A DNA stretch of 64,000 nt from Wolfiporia cocos. Its lineage: Eukaryota; Basidiomycota; Agaricomycetes; Polyporales; Phaeolaceae. Shown piece by piece: positions 23,077-32,522 of the stretch. Position numbers and translations under genes: made by a program. The notes below the pieces were generated by a model. The model had not been told where the DNA came from and ran no database searches. It worked only from the letters and a program-made list of their open reading frames with translations. Every line of letters starts with the position of its first letter. The stretch's first letter is position 1. Location: positions 2,604,001 to 2,668,000 of the forward strand of contig JACCLO010000001.1 in assembly GCA_029448655.1 (NCBI GenBank), read 5' to 3'.

Positions 23077-24955
23077 ATGTCCCCCTTGTCCGCCCTGGCT
23101 CTCACCATGATCTGTGGGGCCGCCCGTCCCGGCGTCCTCGTGCTGCTCCTGCTGCTGGGCACGCTCACGGGCGGGGCGCATGCACAAAATAGCGGCAACA
23201 TGCAGCAACCCAGTGGCCCGAATACGAGCCTGGCGATGTGAGTGGTCTTGTCTTTTGGTCCGGGGCTTGGACGCCCGGCGGGGGCATGCGTCTTCTCTGC
23301 GTGCGGTTGCTGCGGTCCCCGACTGCTCGTGCGCGGTAGAGGTCAGTACGGCGTGCACATGCGCTCCTTTTTAGTGATGCTGCCTGCATGCGGGCCAGCC
23401 AACGCAGGAGTGTGCATGCAGCAGCGGGTTCTATCGACGCTTGCATGCGCGGGCGGCCGTGACGCAGCCATTCCGTAATTCGCATGGAGGCATTATGAAC
23501 GCACGGTCATTGATCACGATTTGGTAATGACCCTGGGTTCTCTAATGTTTGATCGGTGCATCTCCCATGCGCAGCCACTCCTGGAGTGGCCTTGTCGTGC
23601 TTTCGTACCGCAAGCGTTCTCATGGCGTTTGCGTGCCATACGACTGCTCTCGAGCACTCTCACACTGCTCAAGGGAAGGCGTGCGACGAGAGCTACGATG
23701 ATACTCGGATCTGGCCACAATATGTGGCATCAGAGCCATCGGGCTGTGCGGTGACGGGATATCGCCCCTCGCCGATGGTGATTGCGTTCAAAGTTGGATC
23801 GACGGCAGAGGATGTCTGGCGACTCCAGGCCCCACTGGCACTCCAACTTCCGCGCTTCGCCGCGCCTATCGGCACGACGAGAAGCGCAGCATCTGACCTT
23901 CGTTTTCGGCAGGATCATCCTGTACGCGATCACAGGCTGCGTCTCCGCGCTCTTCTGCGTCGTGATCGTCTCCGGAGTACGTCTGTCTCCCTCCCCCGCC
24001 CGCGCGTGCTGACACCCGCAGGCGATCCGCGCGATCCGGCACCCCGAGCGGTACGGCCCGCGCGCAGGCGACGCCGGCTACGGCGGCGGCGCGGCGCAGA
24101 GCCGTGCGCGCGGGCTCACGCGCGCGATCCTCGACACGTTCCCCGTCGTGAAGTTCGGCGGGGACCCGAACGCGCCCGCGGCGCGCGCAAAGGACGTCGA
24201 GCACGCCGCGGGCGACATCGAGCTCGGCGAATGCGCCCCGCCGCGCGACGACGCCCCCGACGCGAGCGAGAAGAGCTCCATGCACGCGGCCGACAGCGCG
24301 GAGGGCCCTGGTGGCGCGCGCGCGAGTCAGTTCGTGTCCACCGCACATGCGCAGGACGGCGCGCCGCCCGGCGAGCAGGACCTCGGCGAGGGCGGCGCGC
24401 TCGACTCCCCCGGGGCAGGCTCGTCCGCGGCGGACGCGGCGCCGGCAGCGCGCCCGCGCCCGCGGCCCGGGCGCTCGGCGAGCGGCGCGCTGCAGGACGA
24501 AGAGAAGAAGGAGGTCGTGCCGGACGCGATCGGGACGGAGACGTGCCCGATCTGCATCCTCGACTTTGAGGAGGGCGACGACCTGCGCGTGCTCCCGTGC
24601 GCGGGGCAGCACCGGTTCCACCGCGACTGCGTCGACCAGTGGCTGCTCGAGCTGTCGAGCAGCTGCCCGATCTGCCGGCAAGGTGCGTCTGTTCGCTGAG
24701 GGTGTGGGCGCGCGGGCTCATGTGTGCTGTGCAGACTTCCATGCGCTGGAGGTGATGATGGCGCAGGACGCGGGGGAGTCGCTCGAGCCGCCGCACGCGC
24801 CGGGCGCAATGCGTCCGCTGTCGACGGCCGCGGCGCGGTTCTCGCGGTACCTCCGCTCCGCGCGCAGGCGACACAACCGGAACCGCGAGGACGGGTACGG
24901 GTACGACGTCACGGACCCGCCGATGCCGCTCTCGCCCGAAATCCGCCCGTTCTGA
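23077..24955 (+). CDS. Membrane-anchored RING-H2 E3 ubiquitin ligase
   Basis: A single-pass membrane protein expected to transfer ubiquitin from an E2 in the secretory or endosomal system; the substrate is unknown. Four exons, 23077-23237, 23913-23976, 24022-24682 and 24735-24955, close in frame to 368 residues. Exon 1 encodes a signal peptide with a Leu-rich core ([18 protein letters not shown]) and a short luminal part. Exon 2 is the transmembrane helix ([20 protein letters not shown]). The cytosolic part starts [12 protein letters not shown], continues through a disordered acidic/Pro-rich stretch, and ends with a RING-H2 finger at about residues 260-305. Metal ligands are visible in [23 protein letters not shown] and SSSCPICRQ. 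Three residues, not the usual one, separate the third Cys from the first His. The tail is Arg-rich. Intron 1 is 675 nt, very long for this window. Confidence 0.87.
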
Positions 24956-25485
24956 GGGCGGGCCTCTGCTCTGTTGTATATTGCGTGTTGTATTATGATA
25001 TTCCCCCCCGTAACGCCCCGTCTGTCCGTGGATTGTACTCCTTTCCCCTGTTCTCATGTATGTCCTGGGACTCGTCTACTCTGTAGTACCAGTTATTGTA
25101 ACCCTGCCTCGTATTTCATGGATCTCTCTCGGAGCATTGGCTAATCGAGTGAAGGCCCTTTCGCGTCCGAGCGCGAGATACACCATCTTACTCGATCTGA
25201 ATGTTGTCATGGGCTCATCAGTGTATAATTTGCGGGAGTCCTAGAGTTCTATAGGACCTGACGCTCGGGAGAGCACTACACAAGCTGGTGCCGCGCGGAG
25301 CCAAGCCTCCACCGCGCCGCAGGCCCTGCGGGGTGCGGTCACGCGGTCGCCCCGCTCGTGCCATAGCCTGGCCTGGATCCCTGGGGCCGCTCCCTACAGC
25401 GCGCACCCACAACATGCCGTGAACATCTGCCCGAATAGGCATCGCGCCTGCCATATGCGGCAGGCGTCGTTGCACGTGCGTCATC
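24956..25485. other. Intergenic, nothing recognised
   Basis: This holds the 3' UTR of the RING gene and the distal promoter of HSP12. No gene, RNA or element was seen. Confidence 0.4.
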
Positions 25486-25578
25486 GGCCATGACGTCGTC
25501 GGCGCGATGACGCGCACGCGTCATGGCTGGCCGCTGCCCGTCAACGCGTCATGGCTGGCCGTCCTGCGCATATATAAG
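25486..25578 (+). promoter_or_regulatory. HSP12 promoter with repeated ACGCGTCATGGCTGGCCG and TATA box
   Basis: The 18-base word ACGCGTCATGGCTGGCCG occurs twice, at about 25517 and 25543. A TGACGTCG half-CRE lies at about 25491 and a TATATAAG box at 25571-25578. The box is about 100 bp upstream of the HSP12 start codon. Repeated upstream words fit a strong, stress-regulated promoter; the binding factor is unknown. Confidence 0.5.
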
Positions 25579-25673
25579 GGCGCGCGCGGGGAGCGGGGAG
25601 GCATCCACTCTTCTCTCCATACCCACTTCATACCAGCCTTCTTACAACCCACGCGTACTATATATCCTTCATC

Positions 25674-26094
25674 ATGTCCGACACTGGCAGGCAATCCCTC
25701 ACCGACAAGGCAGAGGCGAAGTTCAAGGTACGTTAGCTGCTTAGTGGTGTACGCCCGCACGTCCCTGACCTGCAGGACGCAGCCCGACTCTGAGAAGTCG
25801 ACCACCGAGCACTTCGGCGACATGCTCAAGGGCAAGAGCGACTCTGCCGCGTCCACCGCGCAGCCCCAGGTGAGCAGCCCGTGTTGCATACGTAATGCGT
25901 CAGATGTTGATCTGCTGCGTCTGCCTAGAGCGAGAAGTCCTACTCCCAGAAGATCGGGGATGCCTTCAGCGGCAACTCGAACAACGACCAGGTAAGTCTT
26001 TCGATGATGGACTAGTTCTACTGGTGCTGAGTTCTCTTCGCAGCCGTCGCTGACCCAGAAGGCGAAGGATGCGGTGGGCATGGGTGACAACTAG
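25674..26094 (+). CDS. HSP12: Small heat-shock protein of the HSP9/HSP12 family
   Basis: A small hydrophilic stress protein that in yeast is unstructured in water and folds into helices on membranes, stabilising them under heat, osmotic and stationary-phase stress. Four exons, 25674-25727, 25783-25869, 25929-25991 and 26044-26094, give 84 residues, the usual length. The family signature is present: MSDTGRQSLTDKAEAKFKPD, then SEKSTTEHFGDMLKGKSDSA, then QKIGDAFSGN. It ends in the typical KAKDAVGMGDN. Exon 2 uses the second of two acceptors, because the first would create a stop six codons in. A TATA box and repeated promoter words lie upstream. Confidence 0.9.
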
Positions 26095-26309
26095 GCTTTC
26101 GGATGCGTTGTATCTGTACTATCGTCATAATGGCGGGCACGACCCATGTGTATAACTGTATTCATAACGAGATACACGAATAGATAATACCTCAGCGAAG
26201 CATACTTTATTCACGTTGTCGCAGGGATTGTCCGCATATAAACATGGTCACTGAAATACTGACTGCAACCGGTTAACTCCACTGTATTAGCTATAAGTCC
26301 GCATTGCGA

Positions 26310-29300
26310 GTCTTACACGTGATCGCGTTGAACGACGCGTCGCGTCGCGTCTGGCGCTTATCGGTGGACATTTAGTTCCGGCCACACCCTTGCTGCCAGC
26401 ATCACAATTTGGGATAAGCACGGAACCGCGTATGCTGAGACCTCTCGGTGGTCCTACCGGACGTCGATTATGTTGCTTCTCTAGTGTGGGTAGGCTGCTT
26501 GTCTTCCGCCGCTCCAAAATCTGGGCGCGCGAACGTGCAGACGGGTGGCCACTTCTACTTATCAGCAAATTTCGGATGTACTCCTCCATACAATGGCCAA
26601 CTCGCGAACTGTGCAAGGCTGCGGAAGGCCATTGGCCTTCTCTCGCTTACGAGCGGCGCGCCATTCCCTTTTCGGCCACAATGGGTTCGAGCTGAGGGCC
26701 ACGGCAGGCGTGGCGGCGACTCTCTTCACAAATCGACCGCGATTTTGGGGTGGCACTCACGCTGGGTAGGTACAATATTCACACTCCGCCGACGGTGTAT
26801 TAGTCTTGGCCTCGTCCTTAACGTAACCGCCGTGGCCCTGTGCATTCTTCCAGCCAGCGCTGCGCGGGCGGCTCCCGCAGCCAACACCACATGCCCTCGC
26901 TGAGCATTCCGAGCATTTTCGTGCGCTTATCACTCGCCTGCGGATTCCATCGCGCCTTTCCACGCACTACCCTGCCGCTATTTTGGCCGGATATGGCAGG
27001 TGGCCAGGGATGTGGACCCACAATGCACGGCCGCGGCGGTGCTGTGCGCCGCATATTCTAATGGCCCGAGGGGCGAGCCTCGTGGACAACACGAGGGTTG
27101 ATGGGAGGAGGGCATAAAAGGGGGCGATTTGTCGTGGTTTGAACCACGTCCCGCTCCCTTCTCTCCCTCTGTGGCCGTTGGCTCTGTCTTTTCTTTACTC
27201 TCATTTCCATCTTTCCGTTTACTATGTTTGTTGTCATGTTAGTGATTGTAGCGTGTGGCCCTGTAGTCTGTCGTTGCGGTTATGGTTGACCAGCAACGAG
27301 CTGGGACGGCGTGCTTCGAGGTGCGTTCGAGTGCATCGTATGGGTGCATCGTTTGTAGAGGCCACACAGCTCACTCCCCTTTCGACGACAGACATCGACT
27401 TCGTGTGTAACCATTCGTCGGCAAGCAAGGGGTCGCGACTCGACAGGCGCAAGATCAGCATGTGGCCCATCAAGATATCAACATTCTCTAGAGGACTTGG
27501 TGGCGACCTTCTGGATTTGGACTGGCTCTGGTTCTGGCTTGCGGTGTGCTCCCTTCGGCGTTTCAAGACAGAAGACTCTTGTGTTTGCTTTTGTCTGTGG
27601 ATATGCCTGTGTGTGTGTTCTCTCGCTGCGCTAATCTGTTGACACTTGTTCTTGCTATGGCCTCAGGGCCACTTACTGCAACGGTCATAAATGAGGTGGG
27701 CAGCCAACATTTCTAGCTACTTGACGGACGGCGTGCATCAAGGTGCGTTCGGGTGCATCGTTTGTAGAGGCCACAATAGCTAACTACCATTTCGACGACA
27801 GACATCGACTTCAGATGCTACCATTCGTCTATCAGCAAGGGCTCGTGACTCAACAGGCGCAAGATCAACATGTGGCCCGTCAAGATATCAACATTCTCTA
27901 GAGGACTTGGTGGCGACCTTCTGGCTTTGTACTGGCTGTGGCTCTCACTTGCGGTGCCTGCCCTTCGGTGTTTCAAGACAGAAGACTCTTGTGTTTGTTC
28001 TTGTCTATGAGTACGCCTGTGTGTGTCTTCTCTCGCTGCACTGACCTGTCGACACTTGTTGCTATGGCCTGAGGGCCACTTACTGCATCGGTCATAAATG
28101 AGATGGCCAGCAAACGTTTCAAGCTATTCGATGGTCGGCGTGCATCAAGGTGCGTTCGGGTACATTTCTGGTAGGGGCCACGTCAGGTAACTCTCCTTTC
28201 GCCGACAGACATCGACTTCGTTTACAAGGGGTCGCAACTCAACCGGCGCAAGATCAACATGTGCCCCTTCAAGATTGAACATGTCCAATGACCTGGCGGC
28301 GGCTTTCTGGGTTCTGATTGGCTGTGACTCTGACTTGCGGTGCGTTCCTTTTGGCGTTTCAAGACAGAAGACTCTTGATTTGCTCTTATCTATGATATGC
28401 TTCTGTATGTCTTCCCTCGCTGCGCTGATCTGTGGTCACTTCCTCTTGCTATGGTCTGAGGGCCACTTACTACATCGATAAGCAATGAGGTGGCTCGCCA
28501 ACGTTCTGAGTCAGCTAATTGAAGGTGTGCATCAAGGTATGTCCATTGACGACATCGCTGGCACCATCGACTGACATGCTTCATATAGACGAAATGGAGC
28601 GATCAAGACATTGGCCAGCTTGTACGATATCGCAAGATTGAAAACTGGTGATGATGACGGCGATAGGTTCTCTGGGCAAGCGCGAATTACTGTGCACGAT
28701 GAAAGGGCTCTGCTTGTGGTATGTTTCTTTCTGGGTTCAAGACAAGGCAGGCGACGCTGTGGCTCGCCCGTGTTCAACATGAAGTCGTGGTCATGCCTTG
28801 ATGTGTAGCCGTGTTCAAAAACGCGGTTTCCGTCAAGTTGTATCAATCCTCAATTGAAGTCTCGCCCTTGTCCTGTGGTCAGTTGACAATCATCAAGGAT
28901 CCTGATCCTGCAAGCCATGGGTTGAGCGTGGCCTGCGTCAAGGTATGTCGATGTTTCTGTTCGTAGACGAGGAGCCGCGGGGGTGACCATGACACTCCAT
29001 TTGCAGACGTTCTGTGCCACTTGGTTTATCGAAGATCACCTCTTTCAAGTTTGGGCCGATGAAGTGCTTTCCTGTTGCTATTCTCTGAAGTTCTGAGTCT
29101 GATGACTGCTTGCTTTCCTCGCTCGCCTGCTTGATGTCGCACAATTGATTACTCACCTGCATGGCGACGTTATATGACCAGTACCATCTCAAAAAGCGGC
29201 TCAGAAGCTTCCTGGCCCACAAGAGCTCTCAGCGACGTTCTCTCATTTCTTCTTCATCTACTACCTGTCTTTGCTTTATCCTGTTCTGCGTGTCGCGCTT

Positions 29301-30170
29301 CTTGTGTTTCAGCGCGTTATATGTGGTCGCGATACCTGTACAAGATCCGCTTGTCTCGAGTCTGCCACCGTGCCTTCGTGTCTTCGAAAAGCAACGCGCA
29401 CTGATTTTTGCAGGTACCTCTTAGGCATGCGTCCGACTTGACCCGGCGTTTAGCGGTAGCAAAAGGTATGTTGGCTCTCCATTGTACAATTCACAGTGCT
29501 GATATGGTTGCCTACAGAGGCTTCGCCATCACACCTTCATACATCAATCATGATATAGCGTGGGCGAAGTGCAATTATCACTTCGCAGTGGCTGTCACTG
29601 ATCGCATGCAGGAACTCTGCAGTGACTATCGGTGCGGCCCTGATAGACAGCATCTGTTCCGCTGATGCACTCGGTAGACATCCATTCAGCGGGTCGCCAC
29701 AGCACATAGGCCCGCAGGACGACCCCTTAAGAAGCTCGCTGAGTGTTATATTTCTCCGTGCATGCTGATGATATGTGTGCATAGACAATTCCCTGCATCA
29801 CATAGTCGTTGTGAGTACATCTTGCACGACTCGCCGCCCTAGGCGCGCGGAAACCAATTTTTGGCATCCCTTGAATCTTCGGATTCAATATTTACTAGCG
29901 CTTTGCGCTTTGCGCTCGCTCCAAATTATCGGAATGCTTAGTGTAGCCTTGTTGCGGTCGCTGCTGAGCTGGTGCAACAAGCGCGCTGTCACTGACGTTG
30001 TATCGATTGATGACGCTTCCCTCGGTATGTCCCGGTCTGCAGCGGAGAGAACAACGTCACATTGTAGCGATCATCACGATGCTACTATGCTATCAAAACT
30101 CTGTGAAATCAGTGGGAGTTTAGCTGCGTTCAAAGCAATCGTTAACTGGGTGTTGCCCATTTTACGGCAA
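26310..30170 (+). repeat. Diverged ~4-kb repeat, copy B (plus orientation)
   Basis: The inverted partner of the block at 12420-16660; limits are approximate. The order of matching blocks is preserved from end to end: the QRDATRRSTRSR block near 26340, the CCGTGCATTGTGGGTCC block near 27020, the ~410-bp tandem units at 27300-28560, the LYDIARLKTGDDD block near 28620, and the TRRPRRAETNFWH block near 29830. Frames are broken by stops and the copies differ by many substitutions and indels. I found no transposase, no terminal repeats and no target duplication. The 9.6 kb between the copies holds four intact genes. Confidence 0.65.
27300..28560 (+). repeat. ~410-bp tandem units inside repeat copy B
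   Basis: Three units are marked by AAGGTGCGTTCGGGTGCATC-like words at about 27320, 27740 and 28148. GACAGACATCGACTTC follows each at about 27387, 27799 and 28206. A fourth, shorter unit ends with GCATCAAGGTATGTCC near 28535. Each unit also has a GTTTCAAGACAGAAGACTC word. Spacing is about 410 bp, matching copy A. Confidence 0.65.
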
Positions 30171-31381
30171 GCGGAGCCATAAGGCAGTGCAAATGCTGGT
30201 TGTATGCGTGACAGCGGGTACAATCACGATTATCAGTTCGTTTGCGTAGCTTGTTAACAATTTATCGCCTTCGCATGAGACGGTCGACTAAGATATCAGT
30301 ACGAATCCGGTGTTAGGCCAAACTGGGGTTTGTAAAGTGAGCCAAAGAAGAAAGGCGTGTCAACGCGTTTTCATCCTACCGTCCTTCCCCGCGCCGACTC
30401 GCCGGCGTTAGCACGTCACGTTGCAGCCATTTTCCTCGCCCATCCATTCCTTGCGTTGACAACGTCATCTACACCATTACTCAACACATGAGAGGGGTTC
30501 CTTCCGTGTTGCCCTATCATGAGTTCTGGCTGGCGATAGTCCGGACTACTCACTCAACGCCACAACCGGCACTCGCGTACTGTCACGTTCCACGTGCATA
30601 TTGTCACGCCTCCTGGTTATACACACACCACGTACCATCCCAGGCCTTGACACGCACAAGCCTAATCCCAGGCTCTGCTAATACAGCACTGCTTTTGCAA
30701 GTATTATATATACGACCATCTCATACTTTGATGGTTAATGCTATCAAGTAGTCGTTGCTATTAAAGCCTAGTCTCTCAGTGTGCATGCGAATAATTCGGG
30801 CCATGTCTAAAGCGCCGTAGCAGGAGTTCAAATCGACCGGTCCATGAGCGCCACGGACTATCGCCTACGGTGAAGCAACGCAAACAGACGCAGTAAATGA
30901 GAATCATGAAGTGTGACAGACTACAGTCTCGAGGATTGTAATACACGAGTGCGTGAGCCTTTACAAAAGTTTGAAGGGCAGCACGCCACAATCAAGCGCA
31001 TCGATCGATCGTGACACCATGACCAATGGACCCCTTCTGCACAATCAATTCTGCAGAGGCAACAACACATCGAGAGATTATGTTAGTATTTGGGTGGATG
31101 CTGGACATGTAGAGGATTTATATATATCATTGTTTACATTCCTGACTTATGTCATTATGCAGAATCGATTGTGCACAGAAGGGGTCCGGCGTTAGTAACC
31201 GAAACGGGACACCGATGACCCCGTTCTATCCGGTCCGGTTGCGCGTTTATTTGTGGCTCTTGCACAATTCACCGGTATACCTTTCCTGGACACTTTCCAG
31301 AAGATAATCATAGTTATACTCGCCTCAAGTCGCCTTAACCAACTCGCTGCTCTGAATCATGAAGTATTCACGCAAGATCGC
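30171..31381. other. Gene-free stretch left of the retrotransposon, with a hairpin-forming inverted repeat
   Basis: No gene was recognised; the largest frame (30488-30751) has no family motif. Imperfect inverted repeats lie at 31028-31054 and 31159-31187, both starting from GGACCCCTTCTG on their own strand, with about 104 bp between them. The region ends at the 5-bp duplication ATCGC (31377-31381) bordering the LTR element. Confidence 0.45.
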
Positions 31382-31754
31382 TGTCACAAGCCGATTTCTT
31401 TCGCCTAGCTAGTGACTAGAGCCTGAACCCTTATCTTATCTAAACGCGCGCCTAAGCAGTCACGTGCAAGACCCCGAACACCCTACCACGTGCTACCAGC
31501 CCCCCGGACACTCCGTGCCGTGTACCTACACCCATTATAGGGTTTACCATAGTATCGGACTCTCAGCTTACGTAATAACTGTACAGCAGCCAAACAGTGT
31601 ACAAACAGTAGAATAGCATATATACTGGCCGACGAGCAGGGTAGCACCCCAGACTCGTCTTGGCCTTATACGCCTTGAGTAGCCTCAGACAAGGATTGCG
31701 CTGAAACGCGAGTAACAATCCCCTGAGTAGTTGCTCGAAGTGTTGCTTGTGTCA
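31382..31754 (+). repeat. 5' LTR of the Ty3/Gypsy element
   Basis: 373 bp, TG...CA ends. A TATA-like ATATATA lies at 31618-31624. The sequence AGACTCGTCTT at 31651-31661, about 32 nt downstream, is the likely transcript start, because its exact complement is the primer-binding site. Confidence 0.93.
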
Positions 31755-31755
31755 T

Positions 31756-31766
31756 AAGACGAGTCT
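31756..31766 (+). promoter_or_regulatory. Putative self-priming primer-binding site
   Basis: AAGACGAGTCT begins one base after the 5' LTR. It is the perfect complement of AGACTCGTCTT in the LTR (31651-31661), where transcription is expected to start. In Tf1 of fission yeast the first 11 nt of the transcript fold back to prime reverse transcription. Here the match is also 11 nt, and no TGG tRNA-complementary start is present. Further downstream GTGTAG (31774) and CTACAC (31789) can form a hairpin. Confidence 0.7.
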
Positions 31767-32522
31767 CCACCCCGTGTAGCGGTTTACCCTACACAACCCC
31801 GGCGCACTAGGGGCAAAGTGCACCTTTCTTTCGCTCTTGTTGAACTTCGGTTCTCCGAGCACGTGATCGGTTTTCATACCCGCCACATCCCAGGGTTAAG
31901 GGATTAGAGTTCTGGGGGAACCTTGCGAACAGCGTGTAGGGGACCTCTCCTACCGTTGCTTCTAAGCTACTGGACCAACACCGTGCAACACGGTTGTAAA
32001 GGTCTTGGGTTACAATCCCACCACAGTAACTGTGCACCCGACGCGTAATAGTCAAAGGCGTTAAGGGGCCCTGTGGCAGTGTACAGAGGCACTGGTCGTC
32101 TATTTACGGGCCTTACTGCCCCGACGATACGCGCATTACCGCGCCCCCGTTACTATACAACCCAGCGCGTAACCCGCGGCTGAAGAGGCAGGAAATCGCC
32201 TAATACTGTACCGGCACTTGCCGCCATACGGTAGAACTTTTACACGCCCCACCACATAGGCGGATAGTTCCCGTGCCCCCGGTATCCTGAATTAGCTTCA
32301 GGGCTGGACGAGGTTTCGGAGGCTGCGTTTTCTCGCCGGCTTTGGGAAGAAAACCCCTTAGCGTTTCTTGGCACATCTCCGAAAAGAGGTGGACGCAGTT
32401 TGTAGTGGATTGAGACTTTCTAGTTACCACCCCGATAGCTCTTCGGAGGCGCCACAGTGGGCAGGTAGCGGTCTTAATCGCGACTACATCTTTCACACAT
32501 ACAAACTTTCATTTTACATACA
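31767..32522 (+). other. Untranslated leader of the retrotransposon
   Basis: 756 nt between the primer-binding site and the Gag start codon. No long plus-strand frame with a family motif lies here. It is expected to hold RNA packaging signals, but none can be named from sequence. Confidence 0.6.

Noticed and set aside
23556..25057. Long alternative frames over the RING-H2 gene on both strands
   Set aside because: They run through its introns in the wrong frame; the RING ligands and transmembrane helix are only in the chosen frame.
31755..31790. tRNA-type primer-binding site after the 5' LTR
   Set aside because: No TGG start complementary to a tRNA CCA end is present at the LTR border; the 11-nt self-complementary match explains the site better.
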